From contig NC_088302.1 in the NCBI RefSeq assembly GCF_032854445.1, positions 55,964,237 to 56,028,236 on the forward strand: a stretch of 64,000 nt of DNA, written 5' to 3'. Below are positions 22,401 to 37,400 of the stretch, piece by piece. Position 1 is the first letter of the stretch. Each line of letters begins with the position of its first letter. A program made the translations under genes and the position numbers. The DNA comes from Liolophura sinensis. Lineage: Eukaryota; Mollusca; Polyplacophora; Chitonida; Chitonidae. The notes beneath the pieces were generated by a model. It did not search any database. It was not told where the DNA came from and was given only the letters and a program-made list of their open reading frames with translations.

Positions 22401-25400
22401 TTTTCACTGACGGTTATATTTGTTGTTTAGCAACAGGAGGCTGACTAAACACTAACGTGAACGACAAAAAGTGTATTTGTATAATATAAACAGCATGTCT
22501 AAGTAGGCCTAAGGTTTACTGGGGGCCAAGAGGGTATGCTGCTGTCTGACATAATTTGTGATACCGTAGTTGAATAATCTGTGGTGGCCTGTAAATGATA
22601 CTGTCCCACAACACTGTGTGAAATGGCCCTACGGCTACATGTAAATAAATCAATCTCAAAAAGATGTCTTATGCAGGAGCTCTGTGTTATCACATGTCAC
22701 TTCATGGGGTGAATGGGTAAAGGCTATGTCACAGCTTAGTCCGCATAATCTGATAGCAATGTGTTTGATTGGATAAAATTCCCAAGATGTCTGCCTTGAT
22801 TCACACCTGCCATTTGTGCAGTATTGTCATTTTGTTCTACATATTATTCGGTGAAATCTCATTAAAGTAAGAAAGTATGATACTATTTAGAAAGCTTGTG
22901 TATCCTACTTTCGACTTGAATATGTTTTAGCCAGGTGCTGTCTTATCCTTTAAGGCAGTGGTAATGTGCTAAAGACGTACATGTTAAGGTATGTACGGTA
23001 ACATATACCCACCTGGGATTATCAGGTATGTTGGGTAGCGTATATCCACCTGGGATTATCAGGTATGTGGGGTAACATATATCCACCTGGGATTATCAGG
23101 TATGTAGGGTAGCGTATATCCACCTGGGATTATCAGGTATGTACAGTAACATATATCCACCTGGGATTATCAGGTATGTACAGTAACATATATCCACCTG
23201 GGATTATCAGGTATGTACGATAACATATATCCACCTGGGATTATCAGGTTCGTACTGTAACATATATCCTCCTGGGATTATCAGGTATGAACGGTAACAT
23301 ATGGGACTTTCAAATGTCTGATTTCTCTAACACAGGCTAGGTACAGGCTCCTCTAGAACTAATCAACAGGAAATGATATTTGAAAATCAAATTAATTAAC
23401 AATCCCAGACATATTTTGTCAGCTTTTTGAAGCTCAAGGCAATCTGTGTCATGATACCTACATGTAGCACAAGTGAAACCTTGTGAATGTGATGTTATTC
23501 CGCACTAATTTAGTCTCTGTGAGTGTTATCACCACATACACGTAGGCTACTGTATAGGCTGTCTGGCATAAAGCCATGTGTGCTTTATTCACCCTTGTTG
23601 GGTCATGTACAGTATTAATACGGATAATATTCCTGAATTGTGGACAAAGAAAGCCAGCTACAATTCCCTTCTGCGCTCAGTGAATGGGAAAGCCCTTCAC
23701 TGCAGCTGTGTCATGTAGCCTGCTATCAACCCCATGTGGTCTCTATTGACCTACTTACTGGTATACATCTATACACCTAGGGGTGTGTCTGGTGTCTAAA
23801 GCTTGACATTCCCAGCTGGTTAATGACCCGCTACTCACCCTTGTATAATAGGGTCAGTTATGTATAGGTCACTTCCTCTCAAGCCAAATCCAGTGATGAC
23901 CATGGCACTTTGCTTTCTGACCTTCTTAATAGCACAACAATGTTGGTTAACATTGACTCTCTGGGATGAAATATATATCTTAGGTGCTAAGTAGGTTTTA
24001 TGTTTCATTGTGTTACAGTAAATATACCTACAGCTAAGTTGGTCTAGCCCATTGCCCATGACCACACTGATTCAGGTTCACTGTGTCTGTGAAGATGACA
24101 TGGGATTAAAGCTTCATTATAGGCACTGCCATTGATATATCTATGGGCTAGTTATGTCTCATTTTCATTTTAGGCACTGTCATTGATATATCTATAGGCT
24201 GGTAATGTTTCATTTTCATTTTAAGCACTGCCATTCTTATATCTTTAGGCTGGTCATGTCTCATTTTCATTTTAGGCACTGCCATTCATATATCTATGAA
24301 CTGGTCATGTCTCATTTTCATTTTAAGCACTGCCATTCATATATCTATGGGCTGGTCATGTCTCATTTTCATTTTAGGGACTGCCATTCATATATCTTTA
24401 GGCTGGTCATGTCTCATTTTCATTTTAAGCACTGCCATTCATATATCTTTAGGCTGGTCATGTCTCATTTTTGTTGTAGGCACTGCCATTGATATATCTA
24501 TAGGCTGGTCATGTCTCATTTTCATTTTAGGCACTGCCATTGATATATCTATAGGCTGGTCATGTCTCATTTTCATTTTAAGCCCTGCCATTCATGTATC
24601 TCCAGGCTGGTCATGTTTCATTTGATGTTATGGCCTATCTGTGTCCAACTTGTGTGTAATAACATGGGGTACATTGTTATTTTTTACACACCTCTGCAAT
24701 TAGGGGGAGCATATGTTGTGACATACAAGTAGTGTGACTTAGATGTTATAGCTTATATTTGGTCCTTCTGTCCATTTGTTGGTGTTCATTTCCGGGCTGT
24801 GTTGTGTCAAACAGTTTTCTATGTAGAATTTTAATTTTTGGTGGATACATACAAACTCAGATGACGATGTTTCGCGACTCACATTTGTCCATTTTAGCAG
24901 TTGTCATGGTAACCAGATAGTCATTTTCCTTATATACGATATAAATAGACATGATTTGGTGTCCAAGTTCTAACTGCAACATTCTCTGTAGAGTTTTAAT
25001 TCTAGCTGGATACATAGATACACATAAGACGATGAGTTGCGACTCACATTTGTTCTTTTCCACTGTTTTCACGGTAACCAGATAGCCATCTTCCTTATAT
25101 GTACTAAATAAATGAATTTGATTTTCATGTCTGGGCAACAACCCCTGCACCTCCCATCATGGGTTATACTCACAACAGTGCTGCTGGTATTCTTGTATAC
25201 ATTTCAAACAAATACATTTGTTGGGACGTATGTTGTGTTAAGACTGAATTAATACAGTGAATCATTTTGTATTTTTTGAAATATTATACATGTAATTTGA
25301 ATGTATTAAATCTAATTACGTTAATTTGAACTTTTTCTAACTTTTAACTCTGCACTTCAACTGTGTGTGATGAGTAATTAGCACTGATATTATATCACCA

Positions 25401-28400
25401 GTGTGGACTTTTGAACTGGTCCTTCAGCAGAGTCAATCTGTCAGTCAGAGATAGACTGATCTACTGAAACAGATACTGGAGAACAGAGACTACACACAGA
25501 AATAGAAATGATAGCAAAGAGTTATAATTATTGAGACGTGTCAACATTTTATTGGAGGTTTGTTAGGTTAGGGAAAAATGGGGATACACTTGTGTCACTC
25601 TGTATTCTTCCACCCGTACATGTTACTCCTAACTGCCATCATATATTTGTGCATGTGAAAAGTGTAACACCAATATATTGACAAGTACACTACGCCCATC
25701 GCATAACTTACCTCATTGGTCGCATATTCACAACACGTTGACCGCAGATGGAGCACAGTGAAGTCTTGACTTGTTCACGACTTGTCTTTTCAAGTGGAAA
25801 CATACCTTGAAGAAAAGTTGTGGCTCACCTGGGGATTGATCCACGTCGTGAAGTCCATGGACGAACTGTTTTTCGGCATTTATGCTGTTTTATTGCAGAT
25901 TTTCTAAAGATAAAACAAATTTCAAGTAAAGCCGCCATTTTCCGCCAGCCTGCCGTTTCATGTTCTTTCTTTTTGTAAAACCAAGAAAAAAAGCATACAG
26001 TGGAACATTAAGAGTGTAAAGTAAAAATATAAGAAGTAAAATAGTTTTACAAGAACCATCCTTTCATTGCCAAAGAAATAAATTACCAGTACAACAAAAA
26101 AAAATCGGACTTGCCCTTGATTTTGTCACTTATGAATGTAAAATGGAAGTTGAGTCATAGTGAAAGTTTTTTTTTCTTGTCACTGTTCTGCTATCTAGCT
26201 TAAATTTTTTAATGTGAATTCTTTTCCCAGAGAGAGTAGTCACTTGTTCACCCACAAAGGAGTAGGAAGAGGAGTTAAAAAGTCGCCCAGCATCGCCATT
26301 GTCTATGTGACTAAACTTGAAGATAATGAAGGCTTAAAGTGTGATACAAGGGCTGTAAAACTTATTTGAAATAAAATACCGAGAGTGTTTTCTTCCCTAT
26401 ATCTATAGGCTGGTCATGTCTCATTTTCATTGTAGGCCCTGCCATTCATATATCTATGGGCTGGTCATGTCTCATTTTCATTGTAGGCCCTGCCATTCAT
26501 ATATCTTTAGGCTGGTCATGTTTCATTTGATGTTATGGCCTATCTGTGTCCAACCTGTGTGTAATAACATGGGGTACATCGTTATTTTTTACACACCTCT
26601 GCAGTTAAAGTAAAATAAAAATATAAGAAGTAAAATAGCTGTACAAGAACCATCCTTTCATTGCCAAAAAAATAAATTACCAGTACAACAAAAAAAAAAA
26701 AATCAGACTTGTCAGTTACCTTTGATTTTGTCACTTTTGAATGTAAAATGGAAGTTGAGTCATAGTGGAAGTTTTTTTTTCTTGTCACTGTTCTGCTATC
26801 TAGCTTAAATTTTTTAATGTGAATTCTTTTCCCAGAGAGAGTAGTCACTTGTTCATCCACAAAGGAGCAGGAAGAGGCGTTGAAAAGTCGCCCAGCATCG
26901 CCATTGTCTATGTGACTAAACTTGAAGATAATGCAGGCTTAAAGTGTGATACAAGGGCTGTAAAACTGATTTGAAATAAAATACCGAGAGATTTTTCTTC
27001 CCTATATCTATAGGCTGGTCATGTCTCATTTTCATTGTAGGCCCTGCCATTCATATATCTTTAGGGTGGTCATGTTTCATTTGATGTTATGGCCTATCTG
27101 TGTCCAACTTGTGTGTAATAACATGGGGTACATCATTATTTTTTACACACCTCTGCAGTTAAAGTAAAATAAAAATATTAGAAGTAAAATAGCTGTACAA
27201 GAACCATCCTTTCATTGCCAAAGAAATAAATTACCAGTACAACAAAAAAAAATCGGACTTGCCCTTGATTTTGTCACTTATGAATGTAAAATGGAAGTTG
27301 AGTCATAGTGAAAGTTTTTTTTTCTTGTCACTGTTCTGCTATCTAGCTTAAATTTTTTAATGTGAATTCTTCCCTATAAGCCAATCGCCGATCACAGGCA
27401 GGCAAGGGAACGTTGCTGGACAAATATACCCATTTTAAGATAACTTCACTTCACCTGTCCCTTATCTGTTTCTAGTTTTCATTGTGTTTAAACTTGGTTC
27501 TGCATGTATAGAAATACATGATTGACTGCAACAGGTTAGACTGGCGAATTCGCTTTGTTTTGACAAAGTGTACCGAGCAGATGGATTCGACTTGATGTGT
27601 GCTCGCTCATTGTTGTGAACCTTTTTCGCAAATCCACAATACATTAAAATGTTTTGGGAAATATATTCACCTCCACTTGGCCCCTTCTTCATGGCTGTGA
27701 AAAATTCACTGCCAGTTGTTGAAAAACGCCCCAGGATGCCTCAGGGATCTCGTAAAAGCCATTGGCTCGATGTGTTGCAGAAGTGTACAGTGAAACATTT
27801 TACAAGGTTAAGATCAGATCATTAAGCTTGACTCGCCCGCAGATCGGTTGCTTAAATCTGCAGCTAGGCCGCAGTGAAATTGCAGCCCAGGTGTGGATTG
27901 ACTGTGTCTGAAGCACAGTTTGGGAGGAAGTTACATGTTGCGTGTACTGTAGATAGGTAAATGATAGAGTTAGGTTGCAGCATGTGGAGTCTAACCTTTT
28001 CTGAAGTGTTTAAGCACTTTCACATGGACTTTTGATGTTTGTTACAGGTCAGAAGGGCGCTATGTGAGGGCAACGTGGTGTGAGCTGCGGGTGGGGGATT
28101 TTGTTCACCTGTCCTGTAACGAGATTATCCCTGCTGACATCCTCCTCCTGCGCTCCAGTGACTCCTCCAACGTGTGCCATATAGAAACCAGTAACATTGA
28201 TGGAGAAACCAATCTCAAACAGCGCTTCACTGTCTCGGACAGCAGCAATTCTGTGAGTACACACTGTCTCTGACAGCAGCAGTACTGTGAGTACACACTG
28301 TCTCTGACAGCAGCAATGCTGTGAGTACACTCTCTCTACAACAGTAGCAATATTTTGAGTACACACTGTCTCTGACAGCAGCAATATTGTGAGTACACAC

Positions 28401-31400
28401 TGTCTCTGACAGCAGAAATGCTGTGGGTACACACTGTCTCTGACAGCACCAGTGCTGTGAGTACACTCTCTCTATAACAACAGCAAGAATGTGAGTACGC
28501 GCTTTCTATAACAGTAGCAATGCTTTAAGTACACATTGTCTCTGGCAGCAGCAATGTTGTGAGTACACACTTTCTATAACAGCAGCAATTCTGTAAGTAC
28601 ACATTGTCTCTGGCAGCAGCAGTGTTGTGAGTACACACTTTCTATAACAGCAGCAATTCTGTAAGTACACATTGTCTCTGGCAGCAGCAGTGTTGTGAGT
28701 ACACACTTTCTATAACAGCAGCAATTCTGTAAGTACACATTGTCTCTGGCAGCAGCAATGTTGTGAGTACACACTTTCTATAACAGCAGCAATTCTTTAA
28801 GTACACATTGTCTCTGGCAGCAGCAATGCTGTGAATACAGGCTCTCTATAACAACAGCAACACAAATCCTATAACATCCAAACAAAAAAGTACACACTCT
28901 CTATAACAGCAGCAGTATTGTTAGTACACACCTTTATAATAGCGGCTTACTTGCCTTCGGTAAGTCGTCTCAGTGAAGCAGCACTAAATAAAAGAGCGGT
29001 GGAAATCTGTCCTGCAACAAGGAGGCACATTACATGTACATGCACCCTAATGATTCCTTCGTCGTCATATGACTGAAAAAGTGTTGAGCACGATGTTAAA
29101 CCCCAAGCACTCACTCACTCACTAGGGCAGGGTCATGTTTTGTAATGGGTCAGAGATCTCCAACTTTTGTATACCCCCAGTGACATTGACCAAGCTGAGT
29201 GGAAGGCCAGTGTGCCATATATAAAAATTATTATGCCATGTTCTGTACAGAATGGTAATTAAATGTTTGACTTATTATGCCATGTTCTGTACAGAATGGT
29301 AATTAAATGTTTGACTTATGCCATGTTCTGTACAGAATGGTAATTAAAAGTCTGACTTATTATGCCATGTTTTGTACAGAATGCTATTAAAAAGCATAAA
29401 CCTTTTCTGCTGCATGGAATGGATGTCCGCTTGAGTTCTTTTCTCGCTCATTTTCGACAGCAAGCCTACATTGGCACACCCACAAACACACGCACATGTA
29501 CTTAATGTACTTGAAAGTAAGTAAAACTTCAGGAAAGGAAAAAAAACAAGCTTAGTGGAAGGTGCCGGTTAAATAATACGTCAAGGACACTAGCCGTCAG
29601 ATATGTATAATAGAGGTAGATTTATATTATATGAGGTGTTGTACCCATGTGTATTATGAGCCTGGGACACTTCTGCTCTGAGATTAAACTTGCTTGGGCA
29701 AGGTGAACACAAACATTACGTTTTTCCCCCGGGCTCTGTCCAGTTTCCTCCCACCATAATGCTGATTGCCATCGTATGAGCAAAATATTCTTAAGTATGG
29801 CATAACAGACCAATGACTACAGGAACGAAAGCATCACTGCTAGTTATTGTGGTAGTTACAAATAATCCATGTAACTCATTTACTGTGAAAACATTATACG
29901 TTGAGCCCTGGTAGATATGGTAGTTGATGCACCAGTTATTTTTATTTAGTTATTATTTTTTTTTTGCAACGTAGGGTTTTACTTATCCATTTTAAGCTAG
30001 CATATAAGAAGGTGAATCAGAAAGTGAAACAAGATACAAGTATTTAGTCTTTGCATGTCATTTATAAAGTTTTTGCAACAGCATAAATGGAAAAAATGAT
30101 TTTTGGCAACTGTATATACAGGTAGCAAGAAATTAATAACATATATACATAATTTCCACTCTAACTTCATAATTATCTCAATACTCTATTTTATTGCTCA
30201 TTCTTTGAGTATCTACAGGTTTTTGTTTACACTATTTTGTGTTCATTATTTTGTGGATCGACAACATCAATCTTTGTAGACTACATGACGTTTTGCACGC
30301 TGTAAACATCTCTGTTGTGTACATTTTCTTGTTAGCCTGTTTAATACTATCCATGTTTGTTGTTTAAATAGACAGATTGCAGTACACTACCACTAGCCAC
30401 TACATTTACTTATGTAAATCAGATATGGTATTTCTGCAGCCCCTAGCTTCCAAGTTCGCTCACTGTGATTGTATAGCCTGATAGTCTCTCGTGGGTGGGT
30501 CACATAAGCATTTCTATCATGCTCATGGTAACAAAGCTGTTGTAGACATTTCAGGGATACTTTGATACAGAAGCTTTTCACACTCCATTTTATTTATTTT
30601 CTGAAAAATGTTTTACTGCTACAATGATAATCGTAGGGTTTGAGGTACCTGAGGCACCTTTAATACTAACCTCCTGTCTTATACCCTCTACCAAACATGC
30701 AGGTGAACAATTCAATTGGAGAATTTTTTTATTATTTCTCATGCATTTGCTGAATATATCTGCACATGTAAGCCTGTCAGCATGTTGTTTGACTGATACA
30801 GAAGTGTTTAAAGATTTCTGGTTTTTATGTTACCGGGTTTACACCTGTTTCCACTCATTGCTGGTGGTCATGTGTTTGTCTGGATGTGTTGGGACTAGAT
30901 GTGGCAGCTGTCTAACCACAACTGTTTAACAAGGATAATGGAGGATTACATTGTCTATGTGGTAATCTCCCCAGCCACAACCAGGCATGAAGTTATGTTT
31001 AATCGTTTATAGCTGGCACGTACATAAGTTAACTGAACAACATGTGTACATCACAGACAGTGACCAAGCCCTAGTCATAACTGATTACTGGATGATCTAA
31101 TGTGAACTGTATTTCAGCTAACATTTGAATTGATTTTTGCTGATTCAGTCACCTCATAGGCAACTTAGGAGTTCGATTTCTTATTTCTTATCAGAAATGT
31201 ATCATCTTACGGCCTTTATTTCCTCCTTTAAGTTCATTTTTACATGTCAACTTTAGCTGAAATACTACACTAATTATTGTTGTGAATTTATTATTTAAGT
31301 TAAAAATAAAATCAGATTTGGTATTTCTCCTGCCCCTTCCAATTTCACTCTCTTTGATCATACAGTCTAATTATTGAGCTTCACTACATCAGCAGAAACA

Positions 31401-34400
31401 GTACTGCATGTCTGTCAAGTCTGATTGTTTAAATTTGTCCAGGTAAGTTGATGATTATTGTAAGTGTCTTCATATAAATGTTACAATATCATTTTTGGCA
31501 TCATGAAAAACAAACAGAAGAAAACACAGGAAAAACCCAAAACAGGTTAATCATTTTTAATGGGCATGTAGGGTAAAAGTGTTGTTTTAGTTAGTACATC
31601 CAAAATGCCTGAGAGCTAGAAGATAATGTTGTTTAATAGTGAGTGAGTGAGTGCTTGGGGTTTAACGTTGTACTTCACAATTTTTCAGTCATATGACGAT
31701 GAAGGAATCCTTAGAGTGCATGTAATGTATCTCCTTGTTGAAGGATGAATTTCCACTGCTCATTTATCTAGTGTTGCTTCACTGAGAAGACTTACCGAAG
31801 GCAAATAATCTGCGCCACCCGAGCCATTATACTGATACGGGTCAACCAGTTGTTGCACTATCCCCTCCATGCTGAACGCCAAGCGAGGAAGATACAACTT
31901 CCTCTTTTAAAGTTTTAGGTGTGACTTGACCTTTTGTGTAATAACGTAATGTCTATCACAGTTTACTTTCAAGACACGAGCTGATGTTGGACAGTTGTTG
32001 TAAATGAGTCACTTTTTGAAAGCCTGCAATTTCAATGATCTTACATGTATAAACATGCTAGCAGATATAGGGGTCCCTATATAGTCTGCCTGGACACAGT
32101 CACTTTTATGGTATGTTTTAATATTAGCTAAGTCATCATACATATCGGTGCAGTATACTAAGTACAGGTAAGCCCACAAATACAGGTGTACATGGTACAC
32201 ATGTATTGTTGTATTGATTAGTACGACAAAGGACAGAGATGTACGTGTCTGTGTTGGAGTGATGCCGTACTTCAGGGATGTATTTCACATATGATTTAGA
32301 TTCAATTTGAACTGGTGTGGGATAAATTAATGGTACATGTGAATACAGGCTTTGAGATGTTGCTAATCATGGTATCACAGACCCACATAAATACCTGTGG
32401 GGAGGCTTACTGGGGCACCTGTTAGCTTATTCCCGCTTTGACACAGCCACCTTTGTGAAGCTGACTGGGTGTGGTTTACTACTGGTCAATGTGCTGAAAT
32501 TCTCTTGTGTGTAACTCCTTACATCCAGGTGTGCAGGATCTCTTGTAGGAAGAGTATACGAATAGCTGGATTAATTCTTTACTACATGTTCAATGTACCA
32601 ACTACGTTAAACAGTGGGAGAAGAAAGTTTTATATTAGGAAAGAGCACCCGTCATCTGTAAAGAGAGTGACATTTCAAATGACAAAAAAAGAATTTCGGT
32701 CTGGGCCTTTTTAATGTTGGCCCTAAAGAATTAATAAGACAAAGTAGTATTAATTTCTAGGTCCCACCACATTAAACTTATGCATTATCAACTGCCCTGG
32801 TAGCTCAGTCGGCAGAGTTTCGGCTTCGGGGCAATGAGATCCAGGTTCACTCCAGTCAACTATTTAAATGAGTGAGGTAATACGTAAACAAAGAATATCA
32901 AATGTAATTTAATGATTAATATTTTAATGAACACTATTGCGTTGTTAACATCAATCAAACAATAATATTAGAAACAGTTCATATGCGTGATAATTCTCTG
33001 TACGAATTTTTCCTTCAAATGGAATAAAAACTGATACTTTAAAAACAAAGGAAACATATCAGTTGTAAAATGTTACAGCGATCTATCTGTATATGGATTG
33101 TGGATATATGTAACAGACATTTAAGCACCTGATGATATACATCTCTGTAATCAGATGAAAAAGTGAATTTATGGGTTTGGAGTACCCATACACCTTTCTA
33201 GAGGCTGACGTCACTTAGATCACATAGAAGTAGGAAGAAAGCCATGCCTGATGTATGACTGGCAGTAGAGAGTATGGTGGGATGATTGTCAAAATGGCGG
33301 GAGTGCATGGTGCAAACACGTGGAGAGAAGTAAACTTTCAAACAGAACTGATAAATTTGTCCTGCTCCACATATATCACAAGAAGTGTCTTTTTCACAAT
33401 AGAGTTTAACAGAAATTTATTCAGTTTTTCTCTAGCTTGTAGCATACTCTTGAGTATTTTAAGCTGCGTATACAGTATTTTGAAGTAGTTAAGATCAGTG
33501 TCTACGAACCCCTGGAACTATCAACCATAGCAAATACTTCTTACTTTAGATTTCATTCATTTATACACACTTATTCCATTGTCCCACACACATATTCCAT
33601 TGTCGCACTCTCTTATTCCATTGTCCCACACACTGATTGCTGAGGACCTTTGTTACTGTTGCTCCCTGTTACTGCACACATTTATTACTGTGGCTCCCAC
33701 CTGTTGCACACATTTATTACTGTGGCTCCCAGCTATTGCACACAAGTATTACTGTGGTTCCCAGCTATTGCACACAAGTATTACTGTGGCTCCCAGCTAT
33801 TGCACACATGTATTACTGTGGCTCCCATCTATTGCACACTTATTACTGTGACTCCTAACTATTGCACACAAGTATTACTGTGGTTCCCATCTATTGCACA
33901 CATGTATTACTGTGGTTCCCAGCTATTGCACACATGCATTACTGTGGCTCCCAGCTATTGCACACATGTATTACTGTGGCTCCCAGCTATTGCACACATG
34001 TATTACTGTGGCTCCCATCTATTGCACACTTATTACTGTGGCTCCTAACTATTGCATACAAGTATTACTGTGGTTCCCAGCTATTGCACACACATATTAC
34101 TGTGGCTCTCAGCTATTGCACACACATATTACTGTGGCTCCCAGCTATTGCACACGTGTATTACTGTGGCTCCCAGCTATTGCACACATGTATTACTGTG
34201 GCCCCCAGCTATCGCACACAGGTATTAATGTGGTTCCCAGCTATTGCACACACATGTAACTGGGGCTGCCAGCTATTGCACACACATATTACTGTGGCTC
34301 CCAGCTATTGCACACATGTATTACTGTGGCCCCCAGCTATCGCACACAGGTATTAATGTGGTTCCCAGCTGTTGCACACACGTTTAACTGGGGCTCCCAG

Positions 34401-37400
34401 CTATTGCACACACCTATTACTGTGAATTCGCAGCCAGATGAGAATTAGTCTACAGCTTTATCATTGTAATAATACTAAATGGTCTATTTCAATCACAATA
34501 CATTGCATATCACAAGCTCATATGCTTGAAAAAAAAATTATGTCTGAGCTTGATTTTGGGACTGTACTGTAGATAATAAGTTGTATTACGGGCTCGGTAT
34601 AGACTGACAGGAAGCACTTTCTCTGTAGCTGCATGTGACATTTATGATAAGATGGAGATCAATCGAATCATTTACCCACAACCCATGACCATGAAAACCC
34701 CACAACGAGAATGAGTATCAGTCGAATCATTTGCCCACAACCCATGACCATGAAAACCCCCACAACGAGGATGAGTATCAGCCGAATCATTTACCCACAA
34801 CCCATGACCATGAAAAACCCCACAACGAGGATGAGTATCAGTCGAATCATTTACCCACAACCCATGACCATGAAAACCCCACAACGAGGATGAGTATCAG
34901 TCGAATCATTTACCCACAACCCATGACCATGAAAACCCCACAACGAGGATGAGTATCAGTCGAATCATCTACCCACAGCCCATGACCATGAAAACCACCA
35001 CAATGAGGAGGAGTATCAGTTGAATCATTTACCCACATCCCATGACCATGAAAACCCCCACAACGAGGTTGAGTATCAGTCGAATAACTTACCCCACAAC
35101 CCATGACCATGAAAAACCCCACAACAAGGATGAATATCAGTCGAATCATTTACCCATAACCCATGACCATGAAAACCCCACAACGAGGATGAGTATCAGT
35201 CGAATCATTTACCCACAACCCATGACCATGAAAACCCCCACAACGAGGATGAGTATCAGTCGAATCATTTACCCACAACCCATGACCATGAAAAACCCCA
35301 CAACGAGGATGAGTATCAGTCAAATCATTTACCCACAACCCATGACCATGAAAACCCCACGACGAGGATGAGTATCAGTCGAATCATCTACCCACAACCC
35401 ATGACCATGAAAACCCCACAACGAGGATGAGTATCAGTCGAATCATCTACCCACAACCCATGACCATGAAAACCCCCACAACGAGGAGGAGTATCAGTCG
35501 AATCATTTAGCCACAACCCATGACCATCAAAAACCCCACAACGAGGATGAGTATCAGTCGAATCATTTACCCACAACCCATGACCTTGAAAACCCCACAA
35601 CGAGGATGAGTATCAGCCGAATCATCTACCCACAACCCATGACCATGAAAACCCCCACAACGAGGTTGAGTATCAGTCGAATCACTTACCCACAACCCAT
35701 GACCATGAAAACCCCACAACGAGGATGAGTATCAGTCGAATCATTTACCCACAACCCATGACCTTGAAAACCCCACAACGAGGATGAGTATCAGCCGAAT
35801 CATCTACCCACAACCCATGACCATGAAAACCCCCACAACGAGGATGAGTATCAGTCGAATCATTTACCCACAACCCATGACCATGAAAACCCCACGAGGA
35901 TGAGTATCAGTCGAATCATCTACCCACAACCCATGACCATGAAAAACCCCACAACGAGGATGAGTATCAGTCGAATCATTTACCCACAACCCATGACCAT
36001 GAAAACCCCCACAACGAGGATGAGTATCAGCCGAATCATTTACCCACGACCCATGACCATGAAAACCCCCACAACGAGGATGAGTATCAGTCGAATCATC
36101 TACCCACGACCCATGACCATGAAAAACCCCACAACGAGGATGAGTATCAGTCGAATCACTTACCCACAACCCATGACCATGAAAAACCCCATAACGAGGA
36201 TGAGTATCAGTCGAATCATTTACCCACAACCCATGACCATGAAAACCCCGCAACGGAATGAGTATCAGTCGAATCATTTACCCACAACCCATGACCATGA
36301 AAACCCCACAACGAGGATGAGTATCAGTCGAATCATCTGCCCACAACCCATGACCATGAAAACCCCACAACGAGGATGAGTATCAGCCGAATCATTTACC
36401 CACAACCCATGACCATGAAAAATCCCACAACGAGGATGAGTATCAGTCGAATCATTTACCCACAACCCATGACCATGAAAACCCCACAACGGAATGAGTA
36501 TCAGTCGAATCACTTACCCACAACCCATGACCATGAAAAACCCCACAACCAGGATGAGTATCAGTCGAATCATTTACCCACAACCCATGACCATGAAAAC
36601 CCCGCAACGGAATGAGTATCAGTCAAATCATCTACCCACAACCCATGACCATGAAAAACCCCACAACGAGGATGAGTATCATAGTCTGCTTTCGCATATA
36701 GTACTGTTCCATATTCCTGTCAGGACAGGTTATGATACATCAGAATTTTACTGGTGGTCAGTGTCCTCTTGTACATTTATTTATGACAGGTTTTAGGACA
36801 TAAAAATTGTAATACACACAATACATGCAATAAAACAGTGAAGGAGGTTTAGTCTTACTTAACTATTTCTGTAGAGCCTATACTATAATTAGTCAAAATT
36901 GGATGGGATTTATCCCTCAAAAGCATTGATAACTCTTAAGCTTTTATCAAGCATATATACATGTACATTTCTTGACACTTTAGGTTTTAAAAATTTTGAT
37001 GTATTAAAGAATTTTACCAAAGCATCAGTATTTAATAAAATCAGTCATGTATTATAGATCATGTACATAATTAAAGCTGTTGAGATTTGTTTGCTTGCGT
37101 GTCTACAAGTGCAGTGTAGATTAAAACTTCAGTGTTCAACCAGGACAAGTGCTTGTATATGGACCTGCATACATTGTATCACCTAGGTACTTTATATCAC
37201 CTGGGTAATGTATATCACCTGGGTACTTTATATCACCTGGGTAATTTATATCACCTGGGTACTTTATATCACCTGGGTACTTTATATCACCTGAGCACTT
37301 TTTATATCACCTGAGTACTTTATATCACCTAGGTACTTTATATCACCTGGGTAATTTATATCACCTGGGTACTTTATATCACCTGAGTACTTTATATCAC

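Noticed and set aside
32792-32860. Possible tRNA gene (TGGTAGCTCAGTCGG, GGTTCACTCC)
   Set aside because: No complete cloverleaf or acceptor stem could be formed by eye and the segment matches the head of SINE family B.
33650-34356. Overlapping plus-strand frames of 120-164 aa with [12 protein letters not shown] repeats
   Set aside because: By-product of the 32-bp minisatellite read in three frames; no unique sequence attached.
33637-34425. Regular repeats resembling a CRISPR array
   Set aside because: Units are contiguous with no unique spacers, the host is a eukaryote, and no cas genes exist here. The same applies to the other arrays.
35864-36379. Open frames of 137-159 aa on both strands
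   Set aside because: Both are produced by the 59/60-bp minisatellite; the frame changes with single-base unit variation.
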